Shown here piece after piece: positions 17,010-25,629 of a DNA stretch of 64,000 bases (position 1 is its first letter; every line of letters begins with the position of its first letter). The position numbers were made by a program, and so were the translations under genes. The notes beneath the pieces were generated by a model. That model ran no database searches and was not told the DNA's origin. It saw nothing but the letters and a program-made list of their open reading frames with translations. This DNA is from REEB509 sp049314555 (GTDB taxonomy: Bacteria; Pseudomonadota; Alphaproteobacteria; Caulobacterales; Aquidulcibacteraceae), in assembly GCA_049314555.1 (NCBI GenBank), contig JBMOEW010000011.1:1-64000 (forward strand), written 5' to 3'.

Positions 17010-17963
17010 TTACGCTTCGAGGCGATGGAGGGCGAAGGCCTCCTGTGGGGCGAGCCAGACGCCGGTGACGCGCCAGCCCGCCGCCTCGGCCATGGAACGA
17101 AACGACTCCGGTGCCCATTTGTGGGAGCTTTCGGTGTGTATCGTTTCGCCAGCTTCAAACGTAAACCGGCCGGCGCTGCAGGTAATTGTTTGATCGCGCA
17201 GGCTAAACAGATGCATTTCCACGCGGCTTTCGGTGGCGTTCCAGCGGGCAAGGTGGGCGAACCCGGCGAGGTTTGCGTTGCCGGCGAGCTCGCGGTTGAG
17301 CCGCACCAGGATGTTTTTGTTGAAGGCTGCGGTGACGCCGAGGGCGTCATCGTAGGCGGGGATCACCACTGCTTGGGATTTGGGTGTGTCTACCCCGACA
17401 AGCATGACGGGGTCTTGGCCCAGGGCTGCCCGCGCATGCGCAAGGAGGGCGACGGCGGCACCGCGGTCCAGATTGCCGATGGTGGAGCCTGGAAAGAAGC
17501 ACAGCTTGCGCCCCTTGGCTGCTGTGGCCGCCACTGGCAGGTGCCAAGTGGCGGTAAAGTCTGCCACGAGCGGGGCGACGTTGAGGGCGGGGAAGCGCTC
17601 GCGGATGGCTTTTGCACCAGCCAGGAGCGCCGGTTCTGCAATGTCGATGGGAATATAAAAGCTTGGGCGATCAAGTGCCTGCAGGAGCAAAGGCGTTTTG
17701 GTGCTGGAGCCTGATCCAAGCTCGATGACGGCCACGTCTTGCCCCAAGCCTGCGACGGCCTTCGGCATGACCGCTTCAAATAGGGCGATTTCGGTGCGGG
17801 TTGGGTAATACTCCGGAAGCTCCGTGATGGCTTCAAAGAGTTTTGCACCCAAAGGATCGTAAAGCCATTTCGGCGAAAGCCACTTCGGTGTGGCCGACAA
17901 CCCATTGGATACGGCTTCGACGAAGCTGGTGGCCTGATTTTGGGGAAAGGCGTCGGCGCTCAT
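17010..17963 (-). CDS. egtD: L-histidine N-alpha-methyltransferase (EgtD family)
   Basis: 317 residues, the normal family length (about 320). Conserved features are PKWLSPKWLYDPLGAKLFE, the YYPTRTE signature, VIELGSGSSTKT for SAM binding, FFPGSTIGN, and the C-terminal ETIHTESSHKW. EgtD methylates histidine three times to hercynine, the first step of ergothioneine synthesis. Start ATG 17963 matches homologous N-termini; the open frame extends upstream into epmB. No egtB sulfoxide synthase is in the window, so ergothioneine synthesis is not shown. Forty nt after epmB on the same strand. Confidence 0.9.
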   Translation of the reverse strand: MSADAFPQNQATSFVEAVSNGLSATPKWLSPKWLYDPLGAKLFEAITELPEYYPTRTEIALFEAVMPKAVAGLGQDVAVIELGSGSSTKTPLLLQALDRPSFYIPIDIAEPALLAGAKAIRERFPALNVAPLVADFTATWHLPVAATAAKGRKLCFFPGSTIGNLDRGAAVALLAHARAALGQDPVMLVGVDTPKSQAVVIPAYDDALGVTAAFNKNILVRLNRELAGNANLAGFAHLARWNATESRVEMHLFSLRDQTITCSAGRFTFEAGETIHTESSHKWAPESFRSMAEAAGWRVTGVWLAPQEAFALHRLEA

Positions 17964-18003
17964 TGCGACGGGTATAGCGGTCGATTGCGACAGCCGCGCG
18001 GCC

Positions 18004-19002
18004 TTAAGCCTGCGGCGGATACGCGCGCCAATAACCGTCATATCCACACAAATGCAGCTCTGAACCGTTGTGTCGCGCGCCTTCCGCGTTGAGCCGCGCT
18101 TTGCCGTGGCCGCCCGGCTGATCCAGCACGTAGCTTGGCTGACAGAGGCCAGAGGCACCGCGGCGCAGGCCCTCTACCAGCTCCTGTCCGGCCGACACCG
18201 TTCCGCGCCAATGGGAGGTGCCGGGGGCCAGATCTGGATGATGGAGGTAGTAGGGTTTTATACGGTTTTCGACAAAGGCCCGCATGAGTGCATCCAGCGT
18301 GGCCACCTCGTCGTTGACGCCCTTCAAGAGCACCGACTGGCTAACCAAGGGGATGCCGGCGTCTGCCAGTCTGGCGATTGCGGCGCGCCCTTCGGTGGTG
18401 AACTCTTTGGGGTGGTTGGCATGGATCGAAACCCATGTGGTGGCCCCTTCGGATTTGAGCGCTTCGACGAAGGCCGGCGTCACGCGGGCTGGGTCTACGA
18501 GCGGAACACGGGTGTGCCAGCGGATCACCTTGACGTGCGCAATGCTGGCAAGTGCCGTTGTGATGTCTTTGGCGCGGCGGGGTGAGAGCACGAACGGATC
18601 GCCGCCGGTGAGGATGACCTCCCATAAAGCTGGCGTGGATTGGATGTAGGCCAGGGCTGCATCCAATTCTGCGCCGGTTAGCGTGCCATCTCCCTGCGGC
18701 CCAACCATTTCGCGGCGGAAGCAAAACCGACAATAGACCGGGCACACGTGCACGATCTTCAACAGGCAACGATCCGGGTAGCGATGAACGACGCCTTTGA
18801 CCGGCGTATGGTGTTGATCGCCGATCGGGTCTGCCGTTTCTTCCGGCGTATCGATCAATTCGCGAACATCGGGCAAAAATTGTGCGGCGATTGGATCACC
18901 GATCTGGCCGGGGACCATCAGTCCTTCCATTGCCGGGGTGATCGCCACGGCATAACGCGCAGCGACTTCAGCTAGCTGCTCACGGGGTTTCAGTGCCTTC
19001 AT
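18004..19002 (-). CDS. epmB: EF-P (R)-beta-lysine-forming radical SAM aminomutase
   Basis: 332-residue KamA/YodO-family radical SAM enzyme. The [4Fe-4S] cluster motif CPVYCRFC has Cys87, Cys91 and Cys94 (CxxxCxxC); GGDPF follows, and the PLP-binding region lies in the C-terminal part with PYYLHHPDLAPG. EpmB isomerises lysine to (R)-beta-lysine, which EpmA attaches to EF-P. Position beside epmA and efp makes this more likely than a catabolic lysine 2,3-aminomutase. Start ATG 19002 has a poor ribosome site. egtD follows on the same strand. Confidence 0.9.
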   Translation of the reverse strand: MKALKPREQLAEVAARYAVAITPAMEGLMVPGQIGDPIAAQFLPDVRELIDTPEETADPIGDQHHTPVKGVVHRYPDRCLLKIVHVCPVYCRFCFRREMVGPQGDGTLTGAELDAALAYIQSTPALWEVILTGGDPFVLSPRRAKDITTALASIAHVKVIRWHTRVPLVDPARVTPAFVEALKSEGATTWVSIHANHPKEFTTEGRAAIARLADAGIPLVSQSVLLKGVNDEVATLDALMRAFVENRIKPYYLHHPDLAPGTSHWRGTVSAGQELVEGLRRGASGLCQPSYVLDQPGGHGKARLNAEGARHNGSELHLCGYDGYWRAYPPQA

Positions 19003-19107
19003 AGGGGGTGTGTGGCGATTCTGCTGGGCGGCGTCCAGGCTCGATTTTTGGTGACGCACGCGGTCGCTCAGGTTAACGTCCGTTTATTGATCCAAGGGGA
19101 GGCCAGG

Positions 19108-19539
19108 ATGCGACGCGCTATTGCATTGATATCAATGGTGATGACTTCGATGTTTGCCGCGCCTGCGTTGGCGGACGAGACCTGGACCGCACCGAATGTG
19201 GGGCGGATCGTTTGGGAAACCGACATTGGCGACACGTCGGTGTTTTCCTATCAGGCGCAAAGCGGGCGCACGGTAAAGATGTATGTCGAAGGCCTTCCAA
19301 GCAACATTTCAAACCGGCAAATCTTGGTGGGCTATTGGATGATTGCGGGCGATCCAGTGGGTAGCGGATTGTGCAATGTCGCGCTAACGGCGGCGGATGG
19401 AGCGATCTCTGCCACCTGGGGGCACTTCCAGATGCGGTTTGCGCGCCGGACGTTCCCAACCGGCTGGACAGCGACCATGACGGACTGCTTTGCGGGTCCG
19501 CGCACGACGATGCGGGCACGGCCAAACGTCGGTAACTGA
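19108..19539 (+). CDS. Small secreted hypothetical protein
   Basis: 143 residues with an ordinary signal peptide (MRRAIALISMVMTSMFAAPALA), so periplasmic or outside the cell. The mature part (about 120 residues) is beta-rich and has two cysteines (GLCNVAL and DCFAG) that may form a disulfide; it includes an Ile/Val-Trp-Glu stretch near the mature N-terminus. No family recognised. GGGGAGG lies upstream of ATG 19108. It is divergent from epmB and convergent with epmA (4-nt gap), so it interrupts an otherwise functional EF-P gene set. No signs of transfer. Confidence 0.78.
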   Translation: MRRAIALISMVMTSMFAAPALADETWTAPNVGRIVWETDIGDTSVFSYQAQSGRTVKMYVEGLPSNISNRQILVGYWMIAGDPVGSGLCNVALTAADGAISATWGHFQMRFARRTFPTGWTATMTDCFAGPRTTMRARPNVGN

Positions 19540-19543
19540 ACGG

Positions 19544-20464
19544 TTAGGCCTGGGGGGTCCACAGCACGTCGCTTATGGACCGGGCACCTGAGGCCAGCAT
19601 AACGAGGCGGTCGAACCCCAAAGCGCAGCCTGACGCGGGCGGCATGAGGGTTAGGGCGGCCAAGAAGTCTTCGTCGATGGGCCAGCGCTCGCCGTAGCGC
19701 TGGTGCTTGAGGTCCATGGCTTGCTGCAGGCGGACGCGCTGCTCATGCGCATCGGTGAGTTCGCCGAAGCCGTTGGCGAGTTCCACACCGCAGGCGTAAA
19801 GCTCAAAGCGCTCTGCAACGCTGGGATCCTTTGGGCTGTGACGCGCGAGGGCAGCTTCTGAGAGTGGGTATTCGTGGAGTAGGGTCAGGGCGTCTTGGCC
19901 TAAGCGGGGCTCTATCTGTGTGACCAGGGATGCTGCGAAGTTGTCCGGATCCGTTGGGGGTGCAGCAGCGGTGAAGGCTCGAAAGGCGGCCTGCACAGTG
20001 AGACGCTGGGGGCGCTGGAATGGGTCGCAGCTTTGGTCGCGCCACCGCAGGTTGGGGGTGTCGTTGGCGGTGGCGGCCAACCGGGCGATCGCTATTGAAT
20101 CGTCCATAATGGCTTCGTAACCGGCATTGGCGCGATACCACTCCAACATGGTGAACTCGGGCGCGTGCAGGGGGCCGGTTTCGCCCGCGCGGTAAACCTT
20201 GCCAAGGAAGAAGATTTTGGTTTCGCCGGCCGCGAGAAGTTTCTTCATTGCAAACTCTGGGCTGGTGTGGAGATAGCCTGCGCTGGTTTGAAGGGCGGCG
20301 GTGTGGATTTCCGCGCCAGGGCTTGAGACCAGTGCGCCCGCATCAACCTCGGTAAAGCCTTGGCACTCGAACCAGGCCCTTACAGCACGCAAAATGGCCG
20401 TCCTTGCCCGCAAAAACGGGGCCCGGTCTTTGTGCCTTGCTGCATGCCACCAAGCGGCTTCCAT
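19544..20464 (-). CDS. epmA: EF-P--(R)-beta-lysine ligase (EpmA/GenX/PoxA)
   Basis: 306 residues, a truncated class II lysyl-tRNA synthetase without the anticodon-binding domain. Motif 2 area YLHTSPEFAMKKLLAAG and FLGKVYRAGETGPLHAPEFTML, and the C-terminal motif 3 area GCALGFDRLVML, are all present. It attaches beta-lysine to the tip lysine of EF-P. Start ATG 20464 fits family N-termini. Divergent from efp across 86 nt and separated from epmB by one secreted-protein gene, so modifier and target share a neighbourhood. Confidence 0.94.
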   Translation of the reverse strand: MEAAWWHAARHKDRAPFLRARTAILRAVRAWFECQGFTEVDAGALVSSPGAEIHTAALQTSAGYLHTSPEFAMKKLLAAGETKIFFLGKVYRAGETGPLHAPEFTMLEWYRANAGYEAIMDDSIAIARLAATANDTPNLRWRDQSCDPFQRPQRLTVQAAFRAFTAAAPPTDPDNFAASLVTQIEPRLGQDALTLLHEYPLSEAALARHSPKDPSVAERFELYACGVELANGFGELTDAHEQRVRLQQAMDLKHQRYGERWPIDEDFLAALTLMPPASGCALGFDRLVMLASGARSISDVLWTPQA

Positions 20465-20550
20465 TGCGGCCCTTTGCGGTTCCAGGTATCAGGGCCGCTT
20501 GAACGTATCGGCCGGCCAATGCAAGGCCCCCAACTGCATCAGGTGTTTCC

Positions 20551-21126
20551 GTGGTCAAAGTGATCGCCAGCGACGTGCGCAAAGGCAATGTGATCGAGCA
20601 TGAGGATGGGCAACTCTATGTTGTCATGGCCCACGAGACGTTTCGTCCGGGCAAAGGCACGCCGACCACCACGCTTGTCATGCGGCGGATTGTGGACGGT
20701 ACCAAAGCTACGGTGACGTATAAGACCGGCGATGGCCTAGAAAAGGCCTTCGTTGAGGAAGTAAAACACACGTATCTGTTTGAGGACGGTGATGTGGGTT
20801 ATGTCTTTATGAACCCAGACAACTATGAACAGGTCATGGTGGGCAAAGATACTGTCGGGGATTCCGCGGTATACTTGGCGGCGGAAATGGAAGTCTATCT
20901 GACCATGTATGATGGGCAGGCGCTCGCCATCACTTTGCCGCCCCGCGTGACGCTTGAAATTATGGAGACAGAGCCGGTTGTGAAGGGGCAAACGGCGTCT
21001 TCGTCTTATAAGCCGGCCAAACTGTCGAATGGCGCGCGTTCCATGGTGCCGCCGCATATCGAGGCCGGGACGCGGATCGTGGTGTCGACCGAAGACGGAT
21101 CCTATGTGGAGCGGGCGAAGGACTGA
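20551..21126 (+). CDS. efp: Translation elongation factor P
   Basis: 191 residues, three-domain KOW/OB-fold factor that relieves ribosome stalling at polyproline. The tip loop carries Lys35 in PGKGTP, the site expected to receive beta-lysine from the adjacent EpmA/EpmB; C-terminal motif VPPHIEAGTRIVVSTEDGSYVERAKD-type ending is visible. GTG start at 20551, with AGGTG upstream. Its divergent arrangement with epmA suggests shared control. No oddities. Confidence 0.97.
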   Translation: MVKVIASDVRKGNVIEHEDGQLYVVMAHETFRPGKGTPTTTLVMRRIVDGTKATVTYKTGDGLEKAFVEEVKHTYLFEDGDVGYVFMNPDNYEQVMVGKDTVGDSAVYLAAEMEVYLTMYDGQALAITLPPRVTLEIMETEPVVKGQTASSSYKPAKLSNGARSMVPPHIEAGTRIVVSTEDGSYVERAKD

Positions 21127-21205
21127 ACCGTCCTGACGCGCGTTCATGGTTTCATTTGCATTACACTGACGTCATGATGCCCCCTTGTTCTGAGGAGGCG
21201 TGCAC

Positions 21206-22189
21206 GTGGAGTTCTCAGCCGCGTTGGTTTGGTTGCAAGACTGGACTGCTTTGTTGTTCCATTACACGGCCGTGCCAATTGCGTTCGTGGGCCGGTGGAT
21301 CGACCATCCAGTGGTGCGTTCCATTGGCCTGGTGCTTTTGGTGCTGGCGACCATCCGCTGGATGGGCGTGATTTATGGCGGGAAAGTCCAAAACGCGTTT
21401 TATGGGCCGGTGGCGATCCGCGCGCATTCTAATTCTGGTCTGCGCCGACAGGACATTCGCTTGCCGAAGGCGCTCGTTGATATGAGTCTGGATGGGGTGC
21501 ACGCGGATTGCGAGGTTTACTACGCCTATACTGACTGGCGCGGCAAACGACGCAAAGTGCGGGTTGGACGCATTGGGCAGTCTGTGATCAACGTCGTGCC
21601 TAGCGCATTGCCGGCTGTGCAAAACATGGTGGATGGCCAAGAGATTTCTGGCCGCATCGCGGATCTGCACTTTGTGGATGTGGTTATCCCGGTGCCTGAG
21701 GCCGATCCCGCCATCAACGTTGTGCTGCCAACGCCGGAACGGGTGGGGGACTACATCCGCGAGAACAAGGTGTTGGAGTCATGGACCGACGACGACACTG
21801 CGGTGCGGATCTCGTTGCATGCAGACGAATTGCGTAACATCATTGCTGCGCGGGAGGACTTCATTGTTGCGGGGGCAGAGCGCGTGCGCGCGGCGCGGGA
21901 GGGGAATTGGTGGGCGCGGCTGTCGCGGAGCCGGTTGGCACAGAAGCGCCCTGGGGTGATCGGCAGCTATTATCTGCGGTTTCGGCACTCGATGAATCCG
22001 ATCGATATTCTTACCCGCCATCCCGATCGGGACTTGAAAATGACGGCGTGGTTGACGCTTCTGACCAGTCTGTTTGCGATGGTGATGGAGGCCTGGCCGA
22101 TGCGTTCTGCGCCTATGCCGGTGGACGGTGTGGCGCAAACCGCGCAACATGGTTCCGATGCTATCCGAACACCGACGCGGGTGCCGTAA
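21206..22189 (+). CDS. Membrane protein of unknown function
   Basis: 327 residues. Two hydrophobic segments lie within the first 55 residues (one with LLFHYTAVPIAFVG, one with SIGLVLLVLATIRW), then a soluble middle of about 220 residues with a positively charged WRGKRRKVRVGR patch, and a third hydrophobic segment near residue 280 (WLTLLTSLFAMVMEAW). The middle part contains VYYAYTDWRGK, which resembles DUF3592-like beta segments only loosely. GTG 21206 is preferred to GTG 21200 because GAGGAGG sits 7 nt before it. First gene of an operon with the DUF1214 and DUF1254 genes (13-nt gap). No family recognised. Confidence 0.75.
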   Translation: MEFSAALVWLQDWTALLFHYTAVPIAFVGRWIDHPVVRSIGLVLLVLATIRWMGVIYGGKVQNAFYGPVAIRAHSNSGLRRQDIRLPKALVDMSLDGVHADCEVYYAYTDWRGKRRKVRVGRIGQSVINVVPSALPAVQNMVDGQEISGRIADLHFVDVVIPVPEADPAINVVLPTPERVGDYIRENKVLESWTDDDTAVRISLHADELRNIIAAREDFIVAGAERVRAAREGNWWARLSRSRLAQKRPGVIGSYYLRFRHSMNPIDILTRHPDRDLKMTAWLTLLTSLFAMVMEAWPMRSAPMPVDGVAQTAQHGSDAIRTPTRVP

Positions 22190-22202
22190 ACCTAAGGAGC
22201 AC

Positions 22203-22796
22203 ATGGTGATCCGACGATTGGCGCTTTATGTGCTGGCCCTGTTGATTGGCCTTGTTTTGGGCGTAGGCTCTGCGATCTGGGTGTTGCGGTTGGGCCCCGC
22301 CTTGGGGGAAGTGAGTGTTGCCGGCTGGACGGGCACGTTTAGCGCTGGTTCTGCGCGCGCCGATCCGTATACGCGCGCTGTGGTGGCCGCCCGTGGCCTG
22401 CTCGCAGCTACCACCGATGAAGCGGTCTATCTTAATCGAACCCTTGATGATCAGGGTACTCCGCTCTCGGAGCGCTGCGACTATGAGGTGAGGGGCGGCG
22501 CGATGCCGGCGCAGTGGTGGTCTTTGACGGTGTATGCGCGAAACGACTTTCTTCCGCCGAATGCGGACGATGCGCTCTCCCTTGATGCGACGCGAGCCGG
22601 CGGTGGTGCCTTTTCGCTGCGCCTTTCGGCTGTGCGGCCGGATGCCGGCGCGCCCTGGATTTCAACGAAGGCCGCCGGCGAAGGGTTTACCTTGATGCTG
22701 CGGCTGTATCGTCCATCTTCAGCGTTCTTGGGTGATCCGGGTGCGTATCTGACGCCGCCGACGATCCGAAGGCTGACGTGTCGGGGGGGCGTGTGA
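22203..22796 (+). CDS. DUF1214 domain protein
   Basis: 197 residues with one N-terminal membrane anchor (LALYVLALLIGLVLGVGSAIW), probably periplasmic. The rest fits DUF1214: YLNRTLDDQGTPLSERCDYEV, QWWSLTVYARNDFLPPN, and the C-terminal FTLMLRLYRP with a late Leu-Thr-Cys. DUF1214 and DUF1254 are usually fused or adjacent domains of unknown function; here they are separate genes joined by a TGATG overlap. AAGGAG precedes ATG 22203. Confidence 0.85.
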   Translation: MVIRRLALYVLALLIGLVLGVGSAIWVLRLGPALGEVSVAGWTGTFSAGSARADPYTRAVVAARGLLAATTDEAVYLNRTLDDQGTPLSERCDYEVRGGAMPAQWWSLTVYARNDFLPPNADDALSLDATRAGGGAFSLRLSAVRPDAGAPWISTKAAGEGFTLMLRLYRPSSAFLGDPGAYLTPPTIRRLTCRGGV

Positions 22797-23323
22797 TGAG
22801 GGTTTTTTTCGGCTTTTTGGGCTATGTGTTGTTGGTGGCGGTGATCGCGCTGGCGGCTCATGTGGCGACGCTTATGGCGTATCCTTCGGTTGCGATGGAG
22901 CGTGCGATCGCTGTGATCGCGCCGCGCGGGGAGGGCGTCAACGCTTGGCGGCATTCACCCCGGGTGACGGCCCAATCGCAGAGGATCGTGCGATCGTCGC
23001 CAGATCTTGCCTATTCGGCCTGTGCCTTTGACCTCTGGCTGGGGCCGGTCACGATCAAGGTGGGGTCGTACGCGGACATGTGGAGTCTGGTGCTATATGA
23101 TCGGGCAAGCAATGTGTTCGGACATTTCAACGATCTGGAGTATCCGGACGGCGTTACCGTTACGCTGATCCGTGAAGGGGCTGCACCGCCGGCCAACGCA
23201 CAGGGGATTGTGCTGGAAAGCCCCAGCCGGCGCGGGATTGCGCTGGTGCGCCGATTGGCCCCGACCGTTTCAGGATTTTCCGCGGCTGAAACGGCAAGGC
23301 GCGATGATGTTTGCCGCGGTTAG
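22796..23323 (+). CDS. DUF1254 domain protein
   Basis: 175 residues with one N-terminal membrane segment (FFGFLGYVLLVAVIALAAHV) and a periplasmic domain with DLAYSACAFDL and MWSLVLYDRASNVFGHFND, as in DUF1254. It starts inside the stop of the DUF1214 gene, so the two are translationally coupled and likely form one complex or share a fold. The 3' end overlaps the convergent flavin-disulfide reductase by 4 nt. Function unknown in this family. Confidence 0.83.
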   Translation: MRVFFGFLGYVLLVAVIALAAHVATLMAYPSVAMERAIAVIAPRGEGVNAWRHSPRVTAQSQRIVRSSPDLAYSACAFDLWLGPVTIKVGSYADMWSLVLYDRASNVFGHFNDLEYPDGVTVTLIREGAAPPANAQGIVLESPSRRGIALVRRLAPTVSGFSAAETARRDDVCRG

Positions 23324-24747
23324 GGAATCTTCTGCAATAGAGCAACCAGGAATTTGGTCCGTGGGCTGAAAAGGGTCGGCACGTACCATTGGCCGGCGAC
23401 GCGCTTTACGATTTCGCCGCGGGTTGGGTAGGGGGCGATTACGTTTGTCAAAGCCCGGATCTTTAGCTTGTTGCTCATGGCCAGCGTTATTTGCTGGATG
23501 ATGTCGCCGGCATTGTCGCCGACGATACAGGCCCCAAGAATTGTGCCTTTGGCGTCGGTGACGATCTGGGCAAAACCTTCATGGCTGGCTTCGGCTTGGG
23601 CGCGGTCGTTTTCTTCGAAACTCCAACGCACGACACGCACGTTGGGGGTGCCGAGCAGCTGCTCGGCTTGCGCGGCCGTCAGGCCAACTTGGGCAAGTTC
23701 TGGTTCGCAGTAAGTAACTGCGGGGACCGGCAGGCTATCGACTTTGGTGCCGGTCTTGAAGAGTGCGTTGCGGACCCAGACGCTGGCGTGCCAGCCGGCG
23801 GCGTGGGTGAAGAACGAGCGGCCGTTGGCGTCGCCCACCGCCCAAACGCGCGGGTTGGAAACGCTTCGGAGCGTTGGTTTGGTGTGGACGCCTTTGGCAT
23901 CGTGCGATACGCGCCCAGCTTCGAGGTCCAGGCCTTCCAGCACGGGGCTGCGACCGACTGCCACAAGCAGGTGCGTGCCGGCCACGGCCTGGCCGGTGTC
24001 TGTTGCAACACTGATTGCGCCTGCTTGCCCTGAAACTGCGGTTGCCTTGGTGTTTTCCAGGATGGTCACGCCTTCGGCGCGCAGGGCCTGGATTGCAACA
24101 GACGCGGCTTCTGGTTCGGCCTTGGCCAGCGCGCGACCGGCTTCGAGGATGGTGACCTGCGAACCGAGGCGGCGGAAGGCTTGGCCAAGTTCGATCCCAA
24201 TCGGTCCAGCGCCCAGGATGATCAGGTGGCGGGGCTGGTCTTGGATGGAAAAAATCGTCTCGTTGGTGAGGTATGGGGTTTGATCCAGCCCGGGTATCCT
24301 TGGCACCACGGCCCTCGAGCCGGTGGCTATGACAATCCGACGGGCGCGGACGCGCGCCGATGGAGATTCGACCGTGTTGGGATCTGTGAACTTGGCGTGT
24401 TCGCGGATCACGGTGCAGCCGAGTTTTTCAAACCGTTCTTGGCTGTCGACCGGCGCAATGGTGGCGATAACGCCCTGCACATGCGTCTTTACTCCGGCCC
24501 AGTGAATTAGAGGCTCGTGATTGGCAATGCCGAAGCGGGCGCTGGTGCGGGCGGCCTGGGCTGCCTTGCCCGCGCTGATCAGCGCTTTAGAGGGCACGCA
24601 GCCGAAGTTCAAGCAATCGCCGCCCATTTCTGCCTTTTCGAACAGGACCACCGATAGGCCCATTTGCGCCGCACCGGCAGCGACCGACAGGCCTCCAGAG
24701 CCTGCGCCGATGACGCAGACATCTGGCTTGATCAGCTTTTGGGTCAT
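23320..24747 (-). CDS. FAD-dependent pyridine-nucleotide disulfide oxidoreductase, mercuric-reductase-like
   Basis: 475 residues. FAD loop CVIGAGSGGLS, redox disulfide Cys45-Cys50 in GGDCLNFGCVPSK, NAD-binding LGAGPIGIELGQAFRR, second FAD motif VGDANG, and the C-terminal dimer domain. No N-terminal metal-binding domain and no C-terminal CC pair, so true Hg(II) reductase activity is unlikely. The start at 24747 overlaps the TVP38-family stop (TAATG), so the two are co-translated; this pairing is seen in many bacteria but its substrate is not known. The frame runs far upstream, but only through the other gene. Confidence 0.9.
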   Translation of the reverse strand: MTQKLIKPDVCVIGAGSGGLSVAAGAAQMGLSVVLFEKAEMGGDCLNFGCVPSKALISAGKAAQAARTSARFGIANHEPLIHWAGVKTHVQGVIATIAPVDSQERFEKLGCTVIREHAKFTDPNTVESPSARVRARRIVIATGSRAVVPRIPGLDQTPYLTNETIFSIQDQPRHLIILGAGPIGIELGQAFRRLGSQVTILEAGRALAKAEPEAASVAIQALRAEGVTILENTKATAVSGQAGAISVATDTGQAVAGTHLLVAVGRSPVLEGLDLEAGRVSHDAKGVHTKPTLRSVSNPRVWAVGDANGRSFFTHAAGWHASVWVRNALFKTGTKVDSLPVPAVTYCEPELAQVGLTAAQAEQLLGTPNVRVVRWSFEENDRAQAEASHEGFAQIVTDAKGTILGACIVGDNAGDIIQQITLAMSNKLKIRALTNVIAPYPTRGEIVKRVAGQWYVPTLFSPRTKFLVALLQKIP

Positions 24748-25493
24748 TAGGCTTGTTCCTTTCGGCCGAAGCTTTTGGCGATGACCGGAAGCAGTGCAAG
24801 GGCGATCAAGCCAATGATGGGGCCGATGATGATCGGTTGAAACAAAAGCGCGCGCGCGGCGGCCACGGGATCGACGTCTGTGCCCGCGGCAAAAGCGGCC
24901 CGAAGACCGGCCCCCACCGCAGAGTAAACCATTGTACCGGGAATAATGCCCAGCAAGGTCGCGAAGAAATAGTCCCGCAGCTTTACGCCAAGAAACGCGG
25001 GCACCAGATTGACTATGAAGAATGGCGCACCGGGAAACAGCCGAAGCGTCAACAGGTAGTTGAAAGCATTTTCCTGAAAGCCCTTTTCTAGCTTGGCAAT
25101 GAAGCCGCCGGCTCGGGCCCGCAAAGCGTCGCCAAAAGCGGTTTTGGCCGCGAGAAAAATCAACGTGGCACCAAGGGTGGCTGCGATCACTGTGGCTGGA
25201 CCACCGATCCAAACGCCGAACAAAAAGCCGCCGCTGAGGGTCAAGAACAGGGCGCCTGGGATCGAAAAGGCCACCGCCGCCGTGTAGGCCGCCATGTAGA
25301 TCAGCAGAGCCAGGGGCAGGTTTTGGGCGACAAAAGCATCCATTGCCGCCGACTGTGTGCGTAGTGTTTCCAGCGACAGATGGCGATGAAGACCAAGGGC
25401 GTAGGCTAGTCCAAGGCCGCCCGCAATCACCACGACGGGCAGAAAGCGCAGCCATGGGCTTTGTGTTTGTTGGGGGGGTGCGGTGTTGCTCAT
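24747..25493 (-). CDS. TVP38/TMEM64-family (DedA-like) membrane protein
   Basis: 248 residues with about six hydrophobic segments. The SNARE-associated domain is clear: AFSIPGALFLTLSGGFLFG, then GATLIFLAAKTAFGDALRARAG and a LRLFPGAPFFIVN loop. Related proteins are candidate lipid scramblases or transporters. It overlaps the start of the disulfide reductase by one nucleotide, suggesting a joint envelope or redox role. ATG 25493 is divergent from msrA across 136 nt. Confidence 0.9.
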   Translation of the reverse strand: MSNTAPPQQTQSPWLRFLPVVVIAGGLGLAYALGLHRHLSLETLRTQSAAMDAFVAQNLPLALLIYMAAYTAAVAFSIPGALFLTLSGGFLFGVWIGGPATVIAATLGATLIFLAAKTAFGDALRARAGGFIAKLEKGFQENAFNYLLTLRLFPGAPFFIVNLVPAFLGVKLRDYFFATLLGIIPGTMVYSAVGAGLRAAFAAGTDVDPVAAARALLFQPIIIGPIIGLIALALLPVIAKSFGRKEQA

Positions 25494-25629
25494 GGGGAAC
25501 TTTCGATCGGATCGTGTTTGATTTCAAGAACGCGTCGGCTGGGCGTGGCGTTACGGTCCCATCCAAAATTTGTGGTGAAGCGTAACACTTCGGTGGTCTG
25601 CGGCGTATCGGAGATCAAAGGAGCACCTG

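Noticed and set aside
16074..17714. Very long plus-strand open frame (546 codons) opposite the SDR and egtD genes
   Set aside because: Gly/Ala-rich translation without domain motifs; both opposite-strand genes have clear families and ribosome sites. It is the usual antisense shadow of GC-rich coding sequence.
19073..19087. Second CtrA box (TTAA-N7-TTAT) before the small secreted protein
   Set aside because: One mismatch in the second half-site, no -10 at the right distance, and too near the ATG at 19108.
24748..25566. 273-codon N-terminal extension of the disulfide reductase
   Set aside because: The extension reads the TVP38-family gene in another frame; the reductase begins with a normal MTQKLIKPDVCVIGAG at 24747.
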